Below are positions 1 through 8,644 of a stretch of 64,000 nucleotides of DNA, piece by piece. The first letter of the stretch is position 1, and each line of letters opens with the position of its first letter. This stretch comes from JBBSEX01 sp038239345 (GTDB lineage: Bacteria; Acidobacteriota; Terriglobia; Bryobacterales; Bryobacteraceae). The DNA is taken from NCBI GenBank assembly GCA_038239345.1, contig JBBSEX010000008.1, forward strand, positions 1-64,000. The letters are read 5' to 3'. A program made the translations under genes and the position numbers. The notes beneath the pieces were generated by a model, which was given only the letters and a program-made list of their open reading frames with translations, searched no databases and was not told the DNA's origin.

Positions 1-362
<362 letters not shown>

Positions 363-436
363 TCATTTAGAGACACTGCTGTCGCTCCGGTTATTTACTC
401 AAGTTCTGACGAAGTAAAACTTTCTCATCCAATCAG

Positions 437-450
437 ATTGTCAAAGATCT
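437..450 (-). promoter_or_regulatory. boxA-like antitermination element in rRNA leader
   Basis: On the minus strand this reads AGATCTTTGACAAT, which resembles the boxA core (CTTTGA/CTTTAA) found in bacterial rRNA leaders. It sits about 75-90 bases upstream of the 16S 5' end, the usual place. NusB-S10 recruitment is known for boxA in other bacteria; its use here is inferred. Confidence 0.5.
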
Positions 451-740
451 GCGTCCGTTAGCCGACGATCTTACGAAGGCACAACCAACGAACCGGCCTC
501 GAAAGCCGTTTTAGCTGCAAAATCACGGCCTGATCTTCTCAGGGCGCAACCGTTGCTGCTAAGAAATTGTGGGTACTTATTGAACTATCAAGAAGTGGCT
601 GGACTTCAGCGGGCGGTCCCTCTAGCGGGTTCCAAGCACCAATCTGGGTCTTACTTGCCTTACTTCTACTATATTTCGCAATTAGCAGCCCGGCCTACCA
701 TCCGCAACATCGCGCTTGGGTTTGCCTACTGCCATCTGCT

Positions 741-769
741 ACTCTATCAAAGTCTGTCTCGCTTTGCAA
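741..769 (-). promoter_or_regulatory. Candidate rRNA promoter (TTGCAA-N17-TAGAGT)
   Basis: On the minus strand TTGCAA (764-769) is followed after 17 bases by TAGAGT (741-746). Each hexamer matches four of six consensus positions. Transcription would start near 734 and give a leader of about 370 nucleotides before 16S. A weaker TTGCGC-N17-TATTCT lies further upstream (831-859). Position supports rRNA promoters here, but the exact hexamers are a guess. Confidence 0.3.
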
Positions 770-1001
770 CTACTATCGAAACTCTCTTTTTTCTCAACCG
801 CCGCTTCAACTGCTTTCGGCGACAAACTCAGAATAGCAAAGCATCACGCCTCGCGCAACCACTCCGTGTAAACTTTTTGACACTTTTCTCGGTTGGCAGG
901 TGTTAAATTCCCAGTCCCATCTTCAACCCATTGCACTGTAAAGGGTTATCACCGCAACTAACGATCAAAACCCAAATTGATTCAACGAAAAAAGTAATTC
1001 C

Positions 1002-3596
1002 TTATCCCATCGGGATTAACTTCATCACGATCAAAGTCATGTCGTCGTGCTGTTCCGCGCCGGTGGCAAATGCTTGGACTGCGGCAATCAGGCTATCGAT
1101 CATCCCTCGAGGATCACGCTGTTGTGACCCTCTAGCGGCTTCCACGAATCGTTCGTCTCCCCATTCCTCGTTGGTCGCGCTCATCGCCTCGCTAAAGCCA
1201 TCGGTGAACCCCAGGAACACGTCGCCCGGATGCAATTCGCAGCCATCCTGCCGGTAGTTCGCGCGGGGAATTAGCCCCAGGGCCGGACCCCCGGGACCCA
1301 ACCGCATTTCTTCCCCGCCGCGCAAGATCATCGGGGCATTGTGCCCGGCATTCACATAATCGAAGCGCCTGGTTTGCGGATCGTATTGACCATAAAAGAA
1401 CGTCGCAAAGCGATTCTTCGACGATGACTCATAGATCAGCTGGTTCATATTCCGCATCAGTCCCGCCAAATCCGAAGCCCCGCCAATCGTCTGCCCGCGG
1501 AGCGAAGCGCGGAGGCCCGCCATCAGCAACGCCGCAGAAATTCCTTTCCCCGCCACATCTCCAATCGCGATCCCCAACTTTCCGTCCGGCAACTCCACGA
1601 AATCGTAGTAATCGCCACCCACATCCTGGGCCGGAAGGCAGCGTCCCGCCAGGGCAGCACCGGCAATCAATGGCGATTTTTGGGGAAATAGCCGCTCCTG
1701 CACTTCGCGGGCGATTTCCATTTCGCGATTCAGACGCTCCCGATGAACCGCTTCCGCCGCCAGCGTCGCGAACAATTGACTATTCTCCAAGGCCAGGCCC
1801 GTCTGGATAGCCACCGATTGCAACAACTGCAGGTCACTAGGCGAATAAGGCTCTTCCGACCGCTTTGCACTCAGCGCCAGAACGCCCACCAGTTGCTCTC
1901 GTCCCGGGAGCGGTAAAAGAAGCTGGGCGTCCAAATCGCGAAGGGTCCGCTGTTCTTCCGGCGGAGCCCCGTGAACCCAGGAATTATCGTCGTCGAAATA
2001 GACCATCGCCGGACGATCGGATGCCCGCAGCAACTGAATCGAGGCCGCCTCGGGAGGCAATTGCAATACTCCAGAGCTTGCCTGCCCGTCGAGTGGTTCC
2101 ACTCTATATCCGTCTTCGCCGCGCAGCAATACGGAGATCTTCGGCACATGCAGAGTTTCCGAAATCCGCCGCGTCACTGTTTCCAGCAGCGGCTTTACCT
2201 GGACAAATTTTCGCGCTTCGACGCTGAGATCGCTTAATATCTGTTCCGAACTGTAAGCCTCGCGAAAGAATTTGCGATCCATCCAGCCCGACAGGCGATC
2301 GATGAATCGGCCCCGCAACACAAGTAATAACAAGGCGACTCCCATTGCCGCCGCTTGGTCCACCCGCCGAAACGATCGATTCACGAAGACGTTCGAAATC
2401 AGGATGGAGGCGAGGGTAATCAGCACCACGCGCAGCACACGCAATCCTCCGCGGGCCAGTGCGTACTTGGCGCTTTGACGCAGCACCATCCGCAAGTCCA
2501 TCGCGCGTTGCACGACGATCACGTAGGCCAAGGTCACGGGTGCAATCATCAGCACTGAGAGTGTCAATAGCAGTATCCAATCGGGCGTATTCCAGCCGAA
2601 GTCGCTTCCCCGGATCAGGCTGGAGACGGCCAGAATAAAGCTGGGCGTGAAAGCGACGGCCGTGCCTAGCCAGAGAATTCGTAAGCGCCGGCGGGCATCG
2701 GGGGGTGTCGCGGGCGAGCCGCTCTTTGTGCCGAGGAAAGTAAAAAACAACGAGATCGCCACCATCCCCAAAATGCGTTGACCCATATCGATGCGCAACA
2801 GGAGAGGACGCATCCAGGCAACGGCGTCAAAGCTGATAACCCGGCCCACTTGGAATACCACCATCAAAATCGCTGACGCCATCAAGGGCAGGATGATCGT
2901 CCACTTTAACCACGGCGCTCGGCGATCTATATCGAGAGTTCCGGAAAAGTAAAGTCCGAATAGCATCATCCAAATGGGGAGGGTCGACGCCGTCAAAGCC
3001 TCCCAGCCATTTGGAAATGCCCGCCATATTCCTGGCCAAGCTGAGTTTGTAACCAGCCCTTCAAAGCTCAGCATCATTCCTAAAAGCAGCCAGGCGATCG
3101 GGTCGGAGGGTCTTTGCGCGGCTACCCAGAAGCCCAGGCAGAGACAGAAGAGGGGAAAGAAGGCGGCTAACGATAATTGTGCAAACCACTCGCCTACCGT
3201 CGCCGGGTGTTCGGTCGTTGCCCGAAGCTTGATGGAAACTTGCGCGATTGCACCATCGGGATGGCGAATCGTGATTGGAAGTAGATCGCCCGCGCGGCGC
3301 TTATCGAGCTCCTCGAATAAAACGCTGTAGCCGCTAAACGGCCGGCCATCCACGGCCAGAAGGATGTCCCGCATCCCCGCCCCGGCTTCTTTCGCTTCCA
3401 GCGTATACCCCGAAACTTCCTGCATCCGATAGCCGAAGTAGAGTGGGTGCCGCGCCCGTTCGGTTTGCGATTGCAGATTCCCGACCGCTCCGATCAGGCC
3501 AACGATCCACACGGCGGAGGCGATTAAAAGTAGAAAGAACAGGACGCGATATTTTGCGCTGCTGACATTAATAGGAATCCCAACCTGGGCCTGCAT
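1002..3596 (-). CDS. Membrane-anchored PDZ/GAF/SpoIIE-type PP2C protein phosphatase
   Basis: 864 residues. A first transmembrane helix (about 17-38) is followed by a PDZ-like stretch (about 60-125), a block of seven or so hydrophobic helices (about 140-430), a GAF domain (about 460-610), a short linker helix, and a C-terminal SpoIIE/PP2C phosphatase domain (about 645-860). The phosphatase shows the metal-binding signatures DVGGDYYD (658-665) and GDVAGKG (679-685) and a late DGFSEA. Such proteins dephosphorylate anti-sigma-factor antagonists in partner-switching cascades in response to signals sensed by the membrane and GAF parts. No anti-sigma or antagonist gene is next to it, so its partner is unknown. 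The ATG start has no strong Shine-Dalgarno. It reads toward the 16S gene across a 640-base gap. Confidence 0.88.
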   Translation of the reverse strand: MQAQVGIPINVSSAKYRVLFFLLLIASAVWIVGLIGAVGNLQSQTERARHPLYFGYRMQEVSGYTLEAKEAGAGMRDILLAVDGRPFSGYSVLFEELDKRRAGDLLPITIRHPDGAIAQVSIKLRATTEHPATVGEWFAQLSLAAFFPLFCLCLGFWVAAQRPSDPIAWLLLGMMLSFEGLVTNSAWPGIWRAFPNGWEALTASTLPIWMMLFGLYFSGTLDIDRRAPWLKWTIILPLMASAILMVVFQVGRVISFDAVAWMRPLLLRIDMGQRILGMVAISLFFTFLGTKSGSPATPPDARRRLRILWLGTAVAFTPSFILAVSSLIRGSDFGWNTPDWILLLTLSVLMIAPVTLAYVIVVQRAMDLRMVLRQSAKYALARGGLRVLRVVLITLASILISNVFVNRSFRRVDQAAAMGVALLLLVLRGRFIDRLSGWMDRKFFREAYSSEQILSDLSVEARKFVQVKPLLETVTRRISETLHVPKISVLLRGEDGYRVEPLDGQASSGVLQLPPEAASIQLLRASDRPAMVYFDDDNSWVHGAPPEEQRTLRDLDAQLLLPLPGREQLVGVLALSAKRSEEPYSPSDLQLLQSVAIQTGLALENSQLFATLAAEAVHRERLNREMEIAREVQERLFPQKSPLIAGAALAGRCLPAQDVGGDYYDFVELPDGKLGIAIGDVAGKGISAALLMAGLRASLRGQTIGGASDLAGLMRNMNQLIYESSSKNRFATFFYGQYDPQTRRFDYVNAGHNAPMILRGGEEMRLGPGGPALGLIPRANYRQDGCELHPGDVFLGFTDGFSEAMSATNEEWGDERFVEAARGSQQRDPRGMIDSLIAAVQAFATGAEQHDDMTLIVMKLIPMG

Positions 3597-3699
3597 TTCA
3601 GGCTATGGTCCCATATTGGAAGCCGGTAAGCGTGATGCGGAACATCCTGGTCCGGGAACGGGCAAACAAAGTGATAAAGGAAACTACTTCTCCCACCTC

Positions 3700-4161
3700 C
3701 TAAACTTTTCCGCTCTGCGCAGCCTGGCGACGCCGATGGATTGCATCGAGAAACCTCTCGTTGCTCGAGGCCCAAATGCATAGCGTCGCCACGGGGCGAT
3801 GCAGTCTCTTACCATCCTTTGTAAGCCGGTATTCCGTCTTCGGCGGTACGATCGAATATACGGTGCGCTGGACCAGACCCCCGGCCTCCAATGCGCGCAA
3901 CACCTGGATCAGCATCTTTTTCGAGATGTCTGGAGTATCGCGCTGAAGATCGCTGAACCGCATTACTGAGTCCGACAAGCCGTAGATATCGATCGGAGTC
4001 CATTTTTCGCCGACGAGTTCCAACAGCCGTCTCGCCGGATACTGCGGCCCATAACTCGCGGATTGTGTCTTCGCTTTTGCCACTATGTTCTGTTCGCTGC
4101 TTGCGGGTAACCAAAAGGTGACTACTTGTCTAGTAGAGACCTGCGGAGCTAATAGTGGCAT
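3700..4161 (-). CDS. HxlR-family winged-helix transcriptional regulator
   Basis: The protein matches the HxlR/YodB family: a helix-turn-helix region with a 'RFSDLQRDTPDISKKML' type recognition segment, then a beta wing with the family hallmark VPPKTEYRLT. HxlR proteins are small dimeric regulators, often redox- or quinone-responsive through a conserved Cys in the N-terminal segment. Here that segment (PQYPARRLLELVGEKW) has no Cys, so thiol sensing at that site is unlikely. The first ATG gives 153 residues, but a perfect inverted repeat (4122-4136) would then sit inside the coding region. A GTG at 4083 gives 128 residues, closer to family size and downstream of that dyad. Neither start has a clear ribosome binding site. 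It lies just downstream of the DHFR-like gene on the same strand, a frequent HxlR neighbourhood. Confidence 0.85.
   Translation of the reverse strand: MPLLAPQVSTRQVVTFWLPASSEQNIVAKAKTQSASYGPQYPARRLLELVGEKWTPIDIYGLSDSVMRFSDLQRDTPDISKKMLIQVLRALEAGGLVQRTVYSIVPPKTEYRLTKDGKRLHRPVATLCIWASSNERFLDAIHRRRQAAQSGKV
4122..4136. promoter_or_regulatory. Inverted repeat CTACT-N5-AGTAG, likely HxlR operator
   Basis: A perfect 5-5-5 dyad lies at the front of the HxlR-family gene. HxlR/YodB operators in Bacillus have the same general form (TACT...AGTA half-sites around a short spacer), so autoregulation is a reasonable inference. It favours the downstream GTG start (4083) of the regulator. No copy was found upstream of the neighbouring DHFR-like gene. 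Confidence 0.45.
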
Positions 4162-4208
4162 AACTAATAACGAGTATGGGATGTACCCGGCTGGTTGGGC
4201 ATCGGGGT

Positions 4209-4859
4209 TCAGGTTTTGACTTTCTCCAACACCAGGTGCATCGCTTGCTCAGTGGCCTTGTGGCGCGTCACGGAAAATCCAAGTGCGTGCAGGTCGAGAC
4301 CGGTAAACAAGGCCTCGCCGCGGCCGAGTACGACTGGCGCCAACGCAAAGTGCAGGGAATCCACCAAGCCGGCCTCAAGGTATTGACGCAAAGTGGAAAC
4401 ACCGCCTCCGATTTTGACGTCTTTATCGCCCGCCGACTGCTTGGCGAGCCGCAGCGCTTCGTGGATTCCGCCAGTCACGAAGTGGAAAGTCGTCCCGCCC
4501 TCCATCACGATTGGCTCGCGTTTGTAATGCGTCAGAACGAAGGTGTCCGCATGGTACGGCGGATTGGCTCCCCACCACCCCTTCCATGAGAGGTCCGGCC
4601 ACGCGCCGCGCACCGGACCGAACATATTGCGGCCGAGGATAAAGGCGCCAAGGTTCGACATGGATTGCCGGGCAAACTCATCGTCGACATCGACAGATCC
4701 ACCTTCCTGCCCATGCATAGCGCGAAATGTTTTTGTGTGGAAGAACCACTGGAAGATCTCGGGTCCGCGTTTGCCCAGAGGATCATGCAGGCTCTGCTCC
4801 GTTCCCGCGCTGAAACCATCCAATGAAATACTGAATCCCGCTGCTAGAACTTTCGACAT
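4209..4859 (-). CDS. RibD C-terminal/dihydrofolate-reductase-like family protein
   Basis: 216 residues beginning with MSKVLAAGFSISLDGFSAG, the usual N-terminal strand-plus-SLDG motif of the RibD_C/DHFR-like family. Further family features are 'GRNMFGP' and a late 'LHFALAPVVLGRGEALFTGLDL' segment that closes the nucleotide-binding fold. Members bind NADPH and reduce folate- or pyrimidine-like substrates. Many stand-alone copies have no known substrate and are not true DHFR enzymes. The HxlR regulator lies directly downstream in the same direction. A Shine-Dalgarno-like AGAGGAG lies upstream, but at a long spacing (about 14 bases). The substrate cannot be told from sequence. Confidence 0.85.
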   Translation of the reverse strand: MSKVLAAGFSISLDGFSAGTEQSLHDPLGKRGPEIFQWFFHTKTFRAMHGQEGGSVDVDDEFARQSMSNLGAFILGRNMFGPVRGAWPDLSWKGWWGANPPYHADTFVLTHYKREPIVMEGGTTFHFVTGGIHEALRLAKQSAGDKDVKIGGGVSTLRQYLEAGLVDSLHFALAPVVLGRGEALFTGLDLHALGFSVTRHKATEQAMHLVLEKVKT

Positions 4860-5081
4860 ATGGGCGCGCTTTTCTCCTCTGAGATTTATGCTAACGCTAG
4901 TAATGCGCCGTAAAGAGCAACCAGTATCTCGTGAAGATCGCCTTTCACAATTGAGGGACGATTCGGATGCGTGTCGCTCGGCCTGTGGTGCTCAGGTTCC
5001 CAGTCCACTCCACGCCAACCAGCAGTTCCGTGCTAGTTGAAGGGTGAGTCTCTCGTACGGGCAGCGGGAACCTTGGCGCAG

Positions 5082-6215
5082 TTAGATCACGCGGATTCGT
5101 CCGTCATAGTCCAGTCGCAAGCGCATGCCACGCCATTCGACGGTATTGCCAAACAGTCCCGCCAGCCAAAGCGCGGAGCCCCACAGATCGCGAAACGGAA
5201 TCAGGAGGGCCAGGGGAATTGTTTCTCGATTACCAAGTACACCCGCTCCAGCCACCACGGCCGTAACGATGCGAATCGCAAGCAATGCCAACGCCACCGG
5301 CCAATGCCCCGTTACAGCGGCGAGCAGCGCCCATAAGCTGGCTTGCGTAACCGGCAGACCGATGTACCCATCCGGACGCGACACGCGGATGGTACGCGCC
5401 CAACGCAACTGATGGGCCCACACGGCAGCCCACGAGGCTCCCGCCAGGTGCGTTTCGACGACGACATCCGACAGCACGCAACGTAAACCCAGTCCGTGGA
5501 TTTTGCGCCCAAGCTGATAGTCGTCGGCAATATAATCGGCTAGCGCCGCGAAACCGCCTATCCGTCGCAGATCGGCGTGGCGAAACACCAGCGTCGATCC
5601 CAGCGCGAATTCATCCACGCCGGCAAACTGCGCCACCAGGGTGCTAGGCGCGAAATCGGTGACGATGCCCAGCGCCTCCCACCGTCCCGGCCACTCATCG
5701 GCGGTGGCGTTATAGAGGCAGGTTACCAACCCGATGGAGGCGTCGGCCAAGGGATTCACCACGCGCCGCAGATAGCCCGAAGGCACCCAAATGTCGCTGT
5801 CATTCACAAGCAGGATGGGGTGACGCGCGGCTTTCTCAAGGTCCATTAGAACACCCACTTTTCCATTTGCCGCTGTTTGCGCGCAGGTCAGGCAACGGAT
5901 GGGAATATGCGGAAACTCCGCGGCCAATCGCTCGATGACGGCCACGGCGGGGTCGGCCGGATCCTTGACGCCGAAGAGCAGCTCGAATCCTGCGGCATAT
6001 TCCTGCGCGGCATGCGAGCGGATGGCTTCGTAAAAATGCGGATCCAGACCGCGGATAGGTTTCAGGATCGAGACAGGCGGCAGATTGGGATTAGCGATCA
6101 TTGCGGGCTTGGAGAAAATCTTACGGAGGCAGGCGGCGAGGGCTACAAACTGATAGGCGGCGGCAATCGCGGCGATTATATATACAGCCCACATATATAC
6201 AGAATGCGCGGCCAC
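5082..6215 (-). CDS. hpnI: Hopanoid glycosyltransferase HpnI (GT21 ceramide-glucosyltransferase-like)
   Basis: 377 residues with an N-terminal transmembrane helix (about 8-30), a cytosolic glycosyltransferase-2 fold and C-terminal hydrophobic helices. Catalytic signatures of the GT21 ceramide glucosyltransferase group are present: NDSD (138-141), DDYQLG (231-236) and QLRW (269-272), the (Q/R)xxRW motif. In other bacteria HpnI transfers N-acetylglucosamine to bacteriohopanetetrol, after which HpnK deacetylates it. No HpnK homologue is in this window. It is the last gene of the operon with hpnJ and two small transporters; the gap to the gene before it is only 7 bases. The hpnJ neighbourhood makes hopanoid, not ceramide, the likely acceptor. 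Confidence 0.85.
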   Translation of the reverse strand: MAAHSVYMWAVYIIAAIAAAYQFVALAACLRKIFSKPAMIANPNLPPVSILKPIRGLDPHFYEAIRSHAAQEYAAGFELLFGVKDPADPAVAVIERLAAEFPHIPIRCLTCAQTAANGKVGVLMDLEKAARHPILLVNDSDIWVPSGYLRRVVNPLADASIGLVTCLYNATADEWPGRWEALGIVTDFAPSTLVAQFAGVDEFALGSTLVFRHADLRRIGGFAALADYIADDYQLGRKIHGLGLRCVLSDVVVETHLAGASWAAVWAHQLRWARTIRVSRPDGYIGLPVTQASLWALLAAVTGHWPVALALLAIRIVTAVVAGAGVLGNRETIPLALLIPFRDLWGSALWLAGLFGNTVEWRGMRLRLDYDGRIRVI

Positions 6216-6222
6216 GGCCGGG

Positions 6223-6585
6223 TTATACCGCCAGCAGCAGAACGCCGCCCGCTACCAGGCAGGCACCCAGCCAGCGAAAGCTATCTACCTCTTCCTTCAA
6301 AATCAGCCGAGCCAAAATTGTCTCGCCCACGAAGCTGGCGGCGGTTACGGGAACGGCGAAACTCAGATCGGCCACGGTCAGCAGCGTCATAAACGAGAAG
6401 AATGAGATCGCCATGAAAAAGATTGCCAGGATCAAAAATTTCCGCCGGGCAAGATTCGCTAACAACCGCCCCAAAACCCCGGGCGAGAAATCTTGAATTT
6501 CGCCGTGACGCTTCATCTCCAGGCTCTGCAGGACGTCCCCTGTTACGGTGCTGCCTACAATCAGCGCTACCAGCAGCCACTTCAC
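6223..6585 (-). CDS. Four-helix DMT/EamA-SMR-type membrane protein, second of a pair
   Basis: 120 residues, almost all hydrophobic, with about four transmembrane helices. The central segment ADLSFAVPVTAASFVGE and the end LGACLVAGGVLLLAV are typical of half-size EamA/SMR proteins. It closely parallels the upstream 168-residue protein (ADLSYVLPVTSLGYV...), so the two look like diverged duplicates that may work as a heterodimer, as ArnE/ArnF and MdtI/MdtJ do. The GTG start directly follows the stop of the upstream gene, which implies translational coupling. ArnE/ArnF flip an undecaprenyl-linked aminosugar; location between hpnJ and hpnI suggests a lipid substrate here, an inference only. Confidence 0.8.
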   Translation of the reverse strand: MKWLLVALIVGSTVTGDVLQSLEMKRHGEIQDFSPGVLGRLLANLARRKFLILAIFFMAISFFSFMTLLTVADLSFAVPVTAASFVGETILARLILKEEVDSFRWLGACLVAGGVLLLAV

Positions 6586-7092
6586 TTACAGATTCTCCTG
6601 CGGAGCCAGGTCCTTCACAACGGATCGCCGATCCTTGGGGAGCGGTGTTCCTTCGGAGTTTTCACTACAGGATTTCAGCGGAGTCGTGGTGCGGGGGTTC
6701 GTGAGGCCGACCACCGCGGTACCGGCCACGATCAGCAATGTTCCAGACCAGCGCTGCCAAGTAATTTGCTCACCCAGAAAAAAGCGTCCCATCAAAGCAG
6801 TGATGACATAGCCCAGGGAAGTTACGGGCAGCACATAGCTGAGATCGGCCCAGCTGAGCAGCGCCATGCGGCTTAGTAGCCAGAGGATCAGCAGCGCAAT
6901 GCCGATCATCACCCACGGATCGAAGATAGCTTGCAGATACGCTAGAACCGTGAAGTTGAGCGCCTCCGTGCGGTGTTTCATTCCCCACGATAGCGCGAAG
7001 TTTCCTAGCGATTGGCTAAGGATCACGATCACCGTGAAGACTTGGGTCTTCACTCTGTTTCGTGCCGGACCTGCCATTACAGCCTGACCCAT
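6586..7092 (-). CDS. Four-helix DMT/EamA-SMR-type membrane protein, first of a pair
   Basis: 168 residues with about four transmembrane helices (roughly 16-36, 55-80, 84-108, 114-130) and a hydrophilic C-terminal tail of about 35 residues rich in Ser, Pro and charged residues. The motif ADLSYVLPVTSLGYVITALMG and the helix after 'GEQITWQRW' are typical of the drug/metabolite transporter superfamily in half-size form. The ATG start overlaps the stop codon of hpnJ (TAATG), so it is translationally coupled. With the next gene it would form one full transporter. A role in moving a hopanoid intermediate across the membrane is inferred from the operon only. Confidence 0.8.
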   Translation of the reverse strand: MGQAVMAGPARNRVKTQVFTVIVILSQSLGNFALSWGMKHRTEALNFTVLAYLQAIFDPWVMIGIALLILWLLSRMALLSWADLSYVLPVTSLGYVITALMGRFFLGEQITWQRWSGTLLIVAGTAVVGLTNPRTTTPLKSCSENSEGTPLPKDRRSVVKDLAPQENL

Positions 7093-8564
7093 TACAGCGG
7101 AGCGCGTTGCCCCGCCCCGGAAACGAGGTTAGCGGCTTTCTGGTCGGCGATGAACTTTCGTCTCTTTGAGCGCAGTGCCATATATTCACGCGCTTCCTTG
7201 TAAAGCCGGCGCCGCTCATGGTTGTCGAAGATCGACTTGCGGACGATCCGCCACGCCGCCTTGGGACGGAAATAGTACTCGCTATAAAAGCGCTCGGTCC
7301 ATTCCATCAATTCGCCTTCGTTCAATCCGTCATAGACGATGTGCGGAATTTGATGCCCGACCTCATCGGTCATCGCGCCACTGATGCTGATCAGATCGTT
7401 CTTCTTGGCGTAATCGTAGAATTCCGTTCCCGGATAGGCGTGACCAATGGACACCTGTATGGTCTCGACATCCAGCCGCTTGGCGAAATCGATGGTCTTA
7501 CGAATCGTATCCCGGGTTTCACCAGGCAAACCGACAATGAAATCGCCATGAACCACCAGGCCCAGCTTCTTGCAATTCGCCGTGAAGCGCTGCGCCATGT
7601 CGATGGTCGCGCCCTTCTTAATGTTCTTCAAAATCTGCTCGTCGCCAGATTCGTAACCGACGATCAACAGCCGGCAACCCGCTTCCTTCATCGCCTTTAA
7701 GGTGTCGTAATCGGTGGTTACGCGGGAGGTGCAGGACCAGGTGAATTTCAAAGGCTTCAACTTCTCGCACAACTCGATGGTACGAGCCTTGCGATAGTTG
7801 AAGGTATCGTCGTCGAAAAAGATTTCCTTCAGTCCGGGGAAGTTTTCCAGGGCCCAGCGGCATTCGTTCACGATGTCATCGGAAGAACGCAAACGCCAGC
7901 GATGACCGGAATGCGTCTGCGGCCAGAGACAGAATGTACACATCGCCGGACAGCCACGGGACGTGTAAAACGATATAAAAGGATTGAGTAGAAACGGGAC
8001 GTTATAGTTGTGGAAATCGAGATCGCGCTTGTAAATTTTCGTTACCCAGGGGAGTTCATCGAGGTTTTCAATAACACCGCCTTCGGCATTGTGGACGATC
8101 TCGCCATTTTTGCGATAGCTCACGCCCGGGAGCTCGGAGAGCGGAGTACCCTTGGCGAAGTTGGCAATCTGATGATCGAACTCGCGCTTTACGATGAAGT
8201 CGATCGCGGTGGAGGCGAGCAATGCCTTCTCCGGCTCAACCGTTACCGGCGGACCGACGAAGGCGACCTTCAGCTTCGGGTTGCTGTCCTTCATCATTTC
8301 GGCGATTTTCACGTCGACATCAAAGCCCGGCGTCGAGGTGAACAGTACGAGCATCTCGTACTCCCTGGCCATCGCCACCGTCGCCTCAATCGATACCTTA
8401 TGAGGCGGCGCGTCCAGAACCTTGCTGTCGGGAATCATCCCCGCCGGATAACAAAGCCAGACGGGATACCAATAGGACTCAATTTCCCTTGACGCCGGCC
8501 AGCGGGAACTCGCACCACCATCGAAGCCCTCGAAAGAGGGGGGATTTAAGAATAACGTTCTCAT
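7092..8564 (-). CDS. hpnJ: Hopanoid-associated B12-binding radical SAM protein HpnJ
   Basis: 490 residues. The N-terminal part (about 1-150) is a cobalamin-binding-like Rossmann domain starting MRTLFLNPPSFEGFDGG. The radical SAM domain follows with the cluster motif C205-x3-C209-x2-C212, then a SAM-binding segment with FDDDTF and VGYESGDEQILKNIKKG, and a C-terminal helical region. The length and sequence style match the HpnJ family, which acts in making the cyclitol-ether headgroup of composite bacteriohopanepolyols. It is the first gene of a four-gene minus-strand operon ending with hpnI. No squalene-hopene cyclase, hpnH or hpnG is in the window, so the hopanoid backbone must be made elsewhere in the genome. 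Confidence 0.9.
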   Translation of the reverse strand: MRTLFLNPPSFEGFDGGASSRWPASREIESYWYPVWLCYPAGMIPDSKVLDAPPHKVSIEATVAMAREYEMLVLFTSTPGFDVDVKIAEMMKDSNPKLKVAFVGPPVTVEPEKALLASTAIDFIVKREFDHQIANFAKGTPLSELPGVSYRKNGEIVHNAEGGVIENLDELPWVTKIYKRDLDFHNYNVPFLLNPFISFYTSRGCPAMCTFCLWPQTHSGHRWRLRSSDDIVNECRWALENFPGLKEIFFDDDTFNYRKARTIELCEKLKPLKFTWSCTSRVTTDYDTLKAMKEAGCRLLIVGYESGDEQILKNIKKGATIDMAQRFTANCKKLGLVVHGDFIVGLPGETRDTIRKTIDFAKRLDVETIQVSIGHAYPGTEFYDYAKKNDLISISGAMTDEVGHQIPHIVYDGLNEGELMEWTERFYSEYYFRPKAAWRIVRKSIFDNHERRRLYKEAREYMALRSKRRKFIADQKAANLVSGAGQRAPL

Positions 8565-8644
8565 GGACTCTCTTGAGCTTACGGCAGATCAACGCACCAC
8601 ACAACTATTGATCCACCCTCGCGCTCTGCTAAATCGTTACGTCT

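Larger units (their letters stand above)
363..1001 (-). promoter_or_regulatory. 16S rRNA leader and upstream region, no gene
   Basis: About 640 bases lie between the 16S 5' end and the next gene, which is also on the minus strand and reads toward the rRNA. Open frames here have no recognisable protein character and no ribosome binding sites. The region should hold the rRNA promoter or promoters and the antitermination leader. Several TTGNNN-N16/17-TANNNT arrangements occur on the minus strand between about 740 and 860 (the best is listed separately), which would suit tandem rRNA promoters. The role is inferred from position. Confidence 0.6.

Noticed and set aside
553..906. Open frames of 117 and 89 residues upstream of 16S
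   Set aside because: They overlap each other in different frames, lack ribosome binding sites and read like untranslated leader DNA rich in Ser, Leu and Tyr codons.
877..906. Plus-strand promoter TTGACA-N18-TGTTAA
   Set aside because: The -35 is perfect but the -10 is poor and it points at the end of the minus-strand phosphatase gene with no plus-strand gene downstream.
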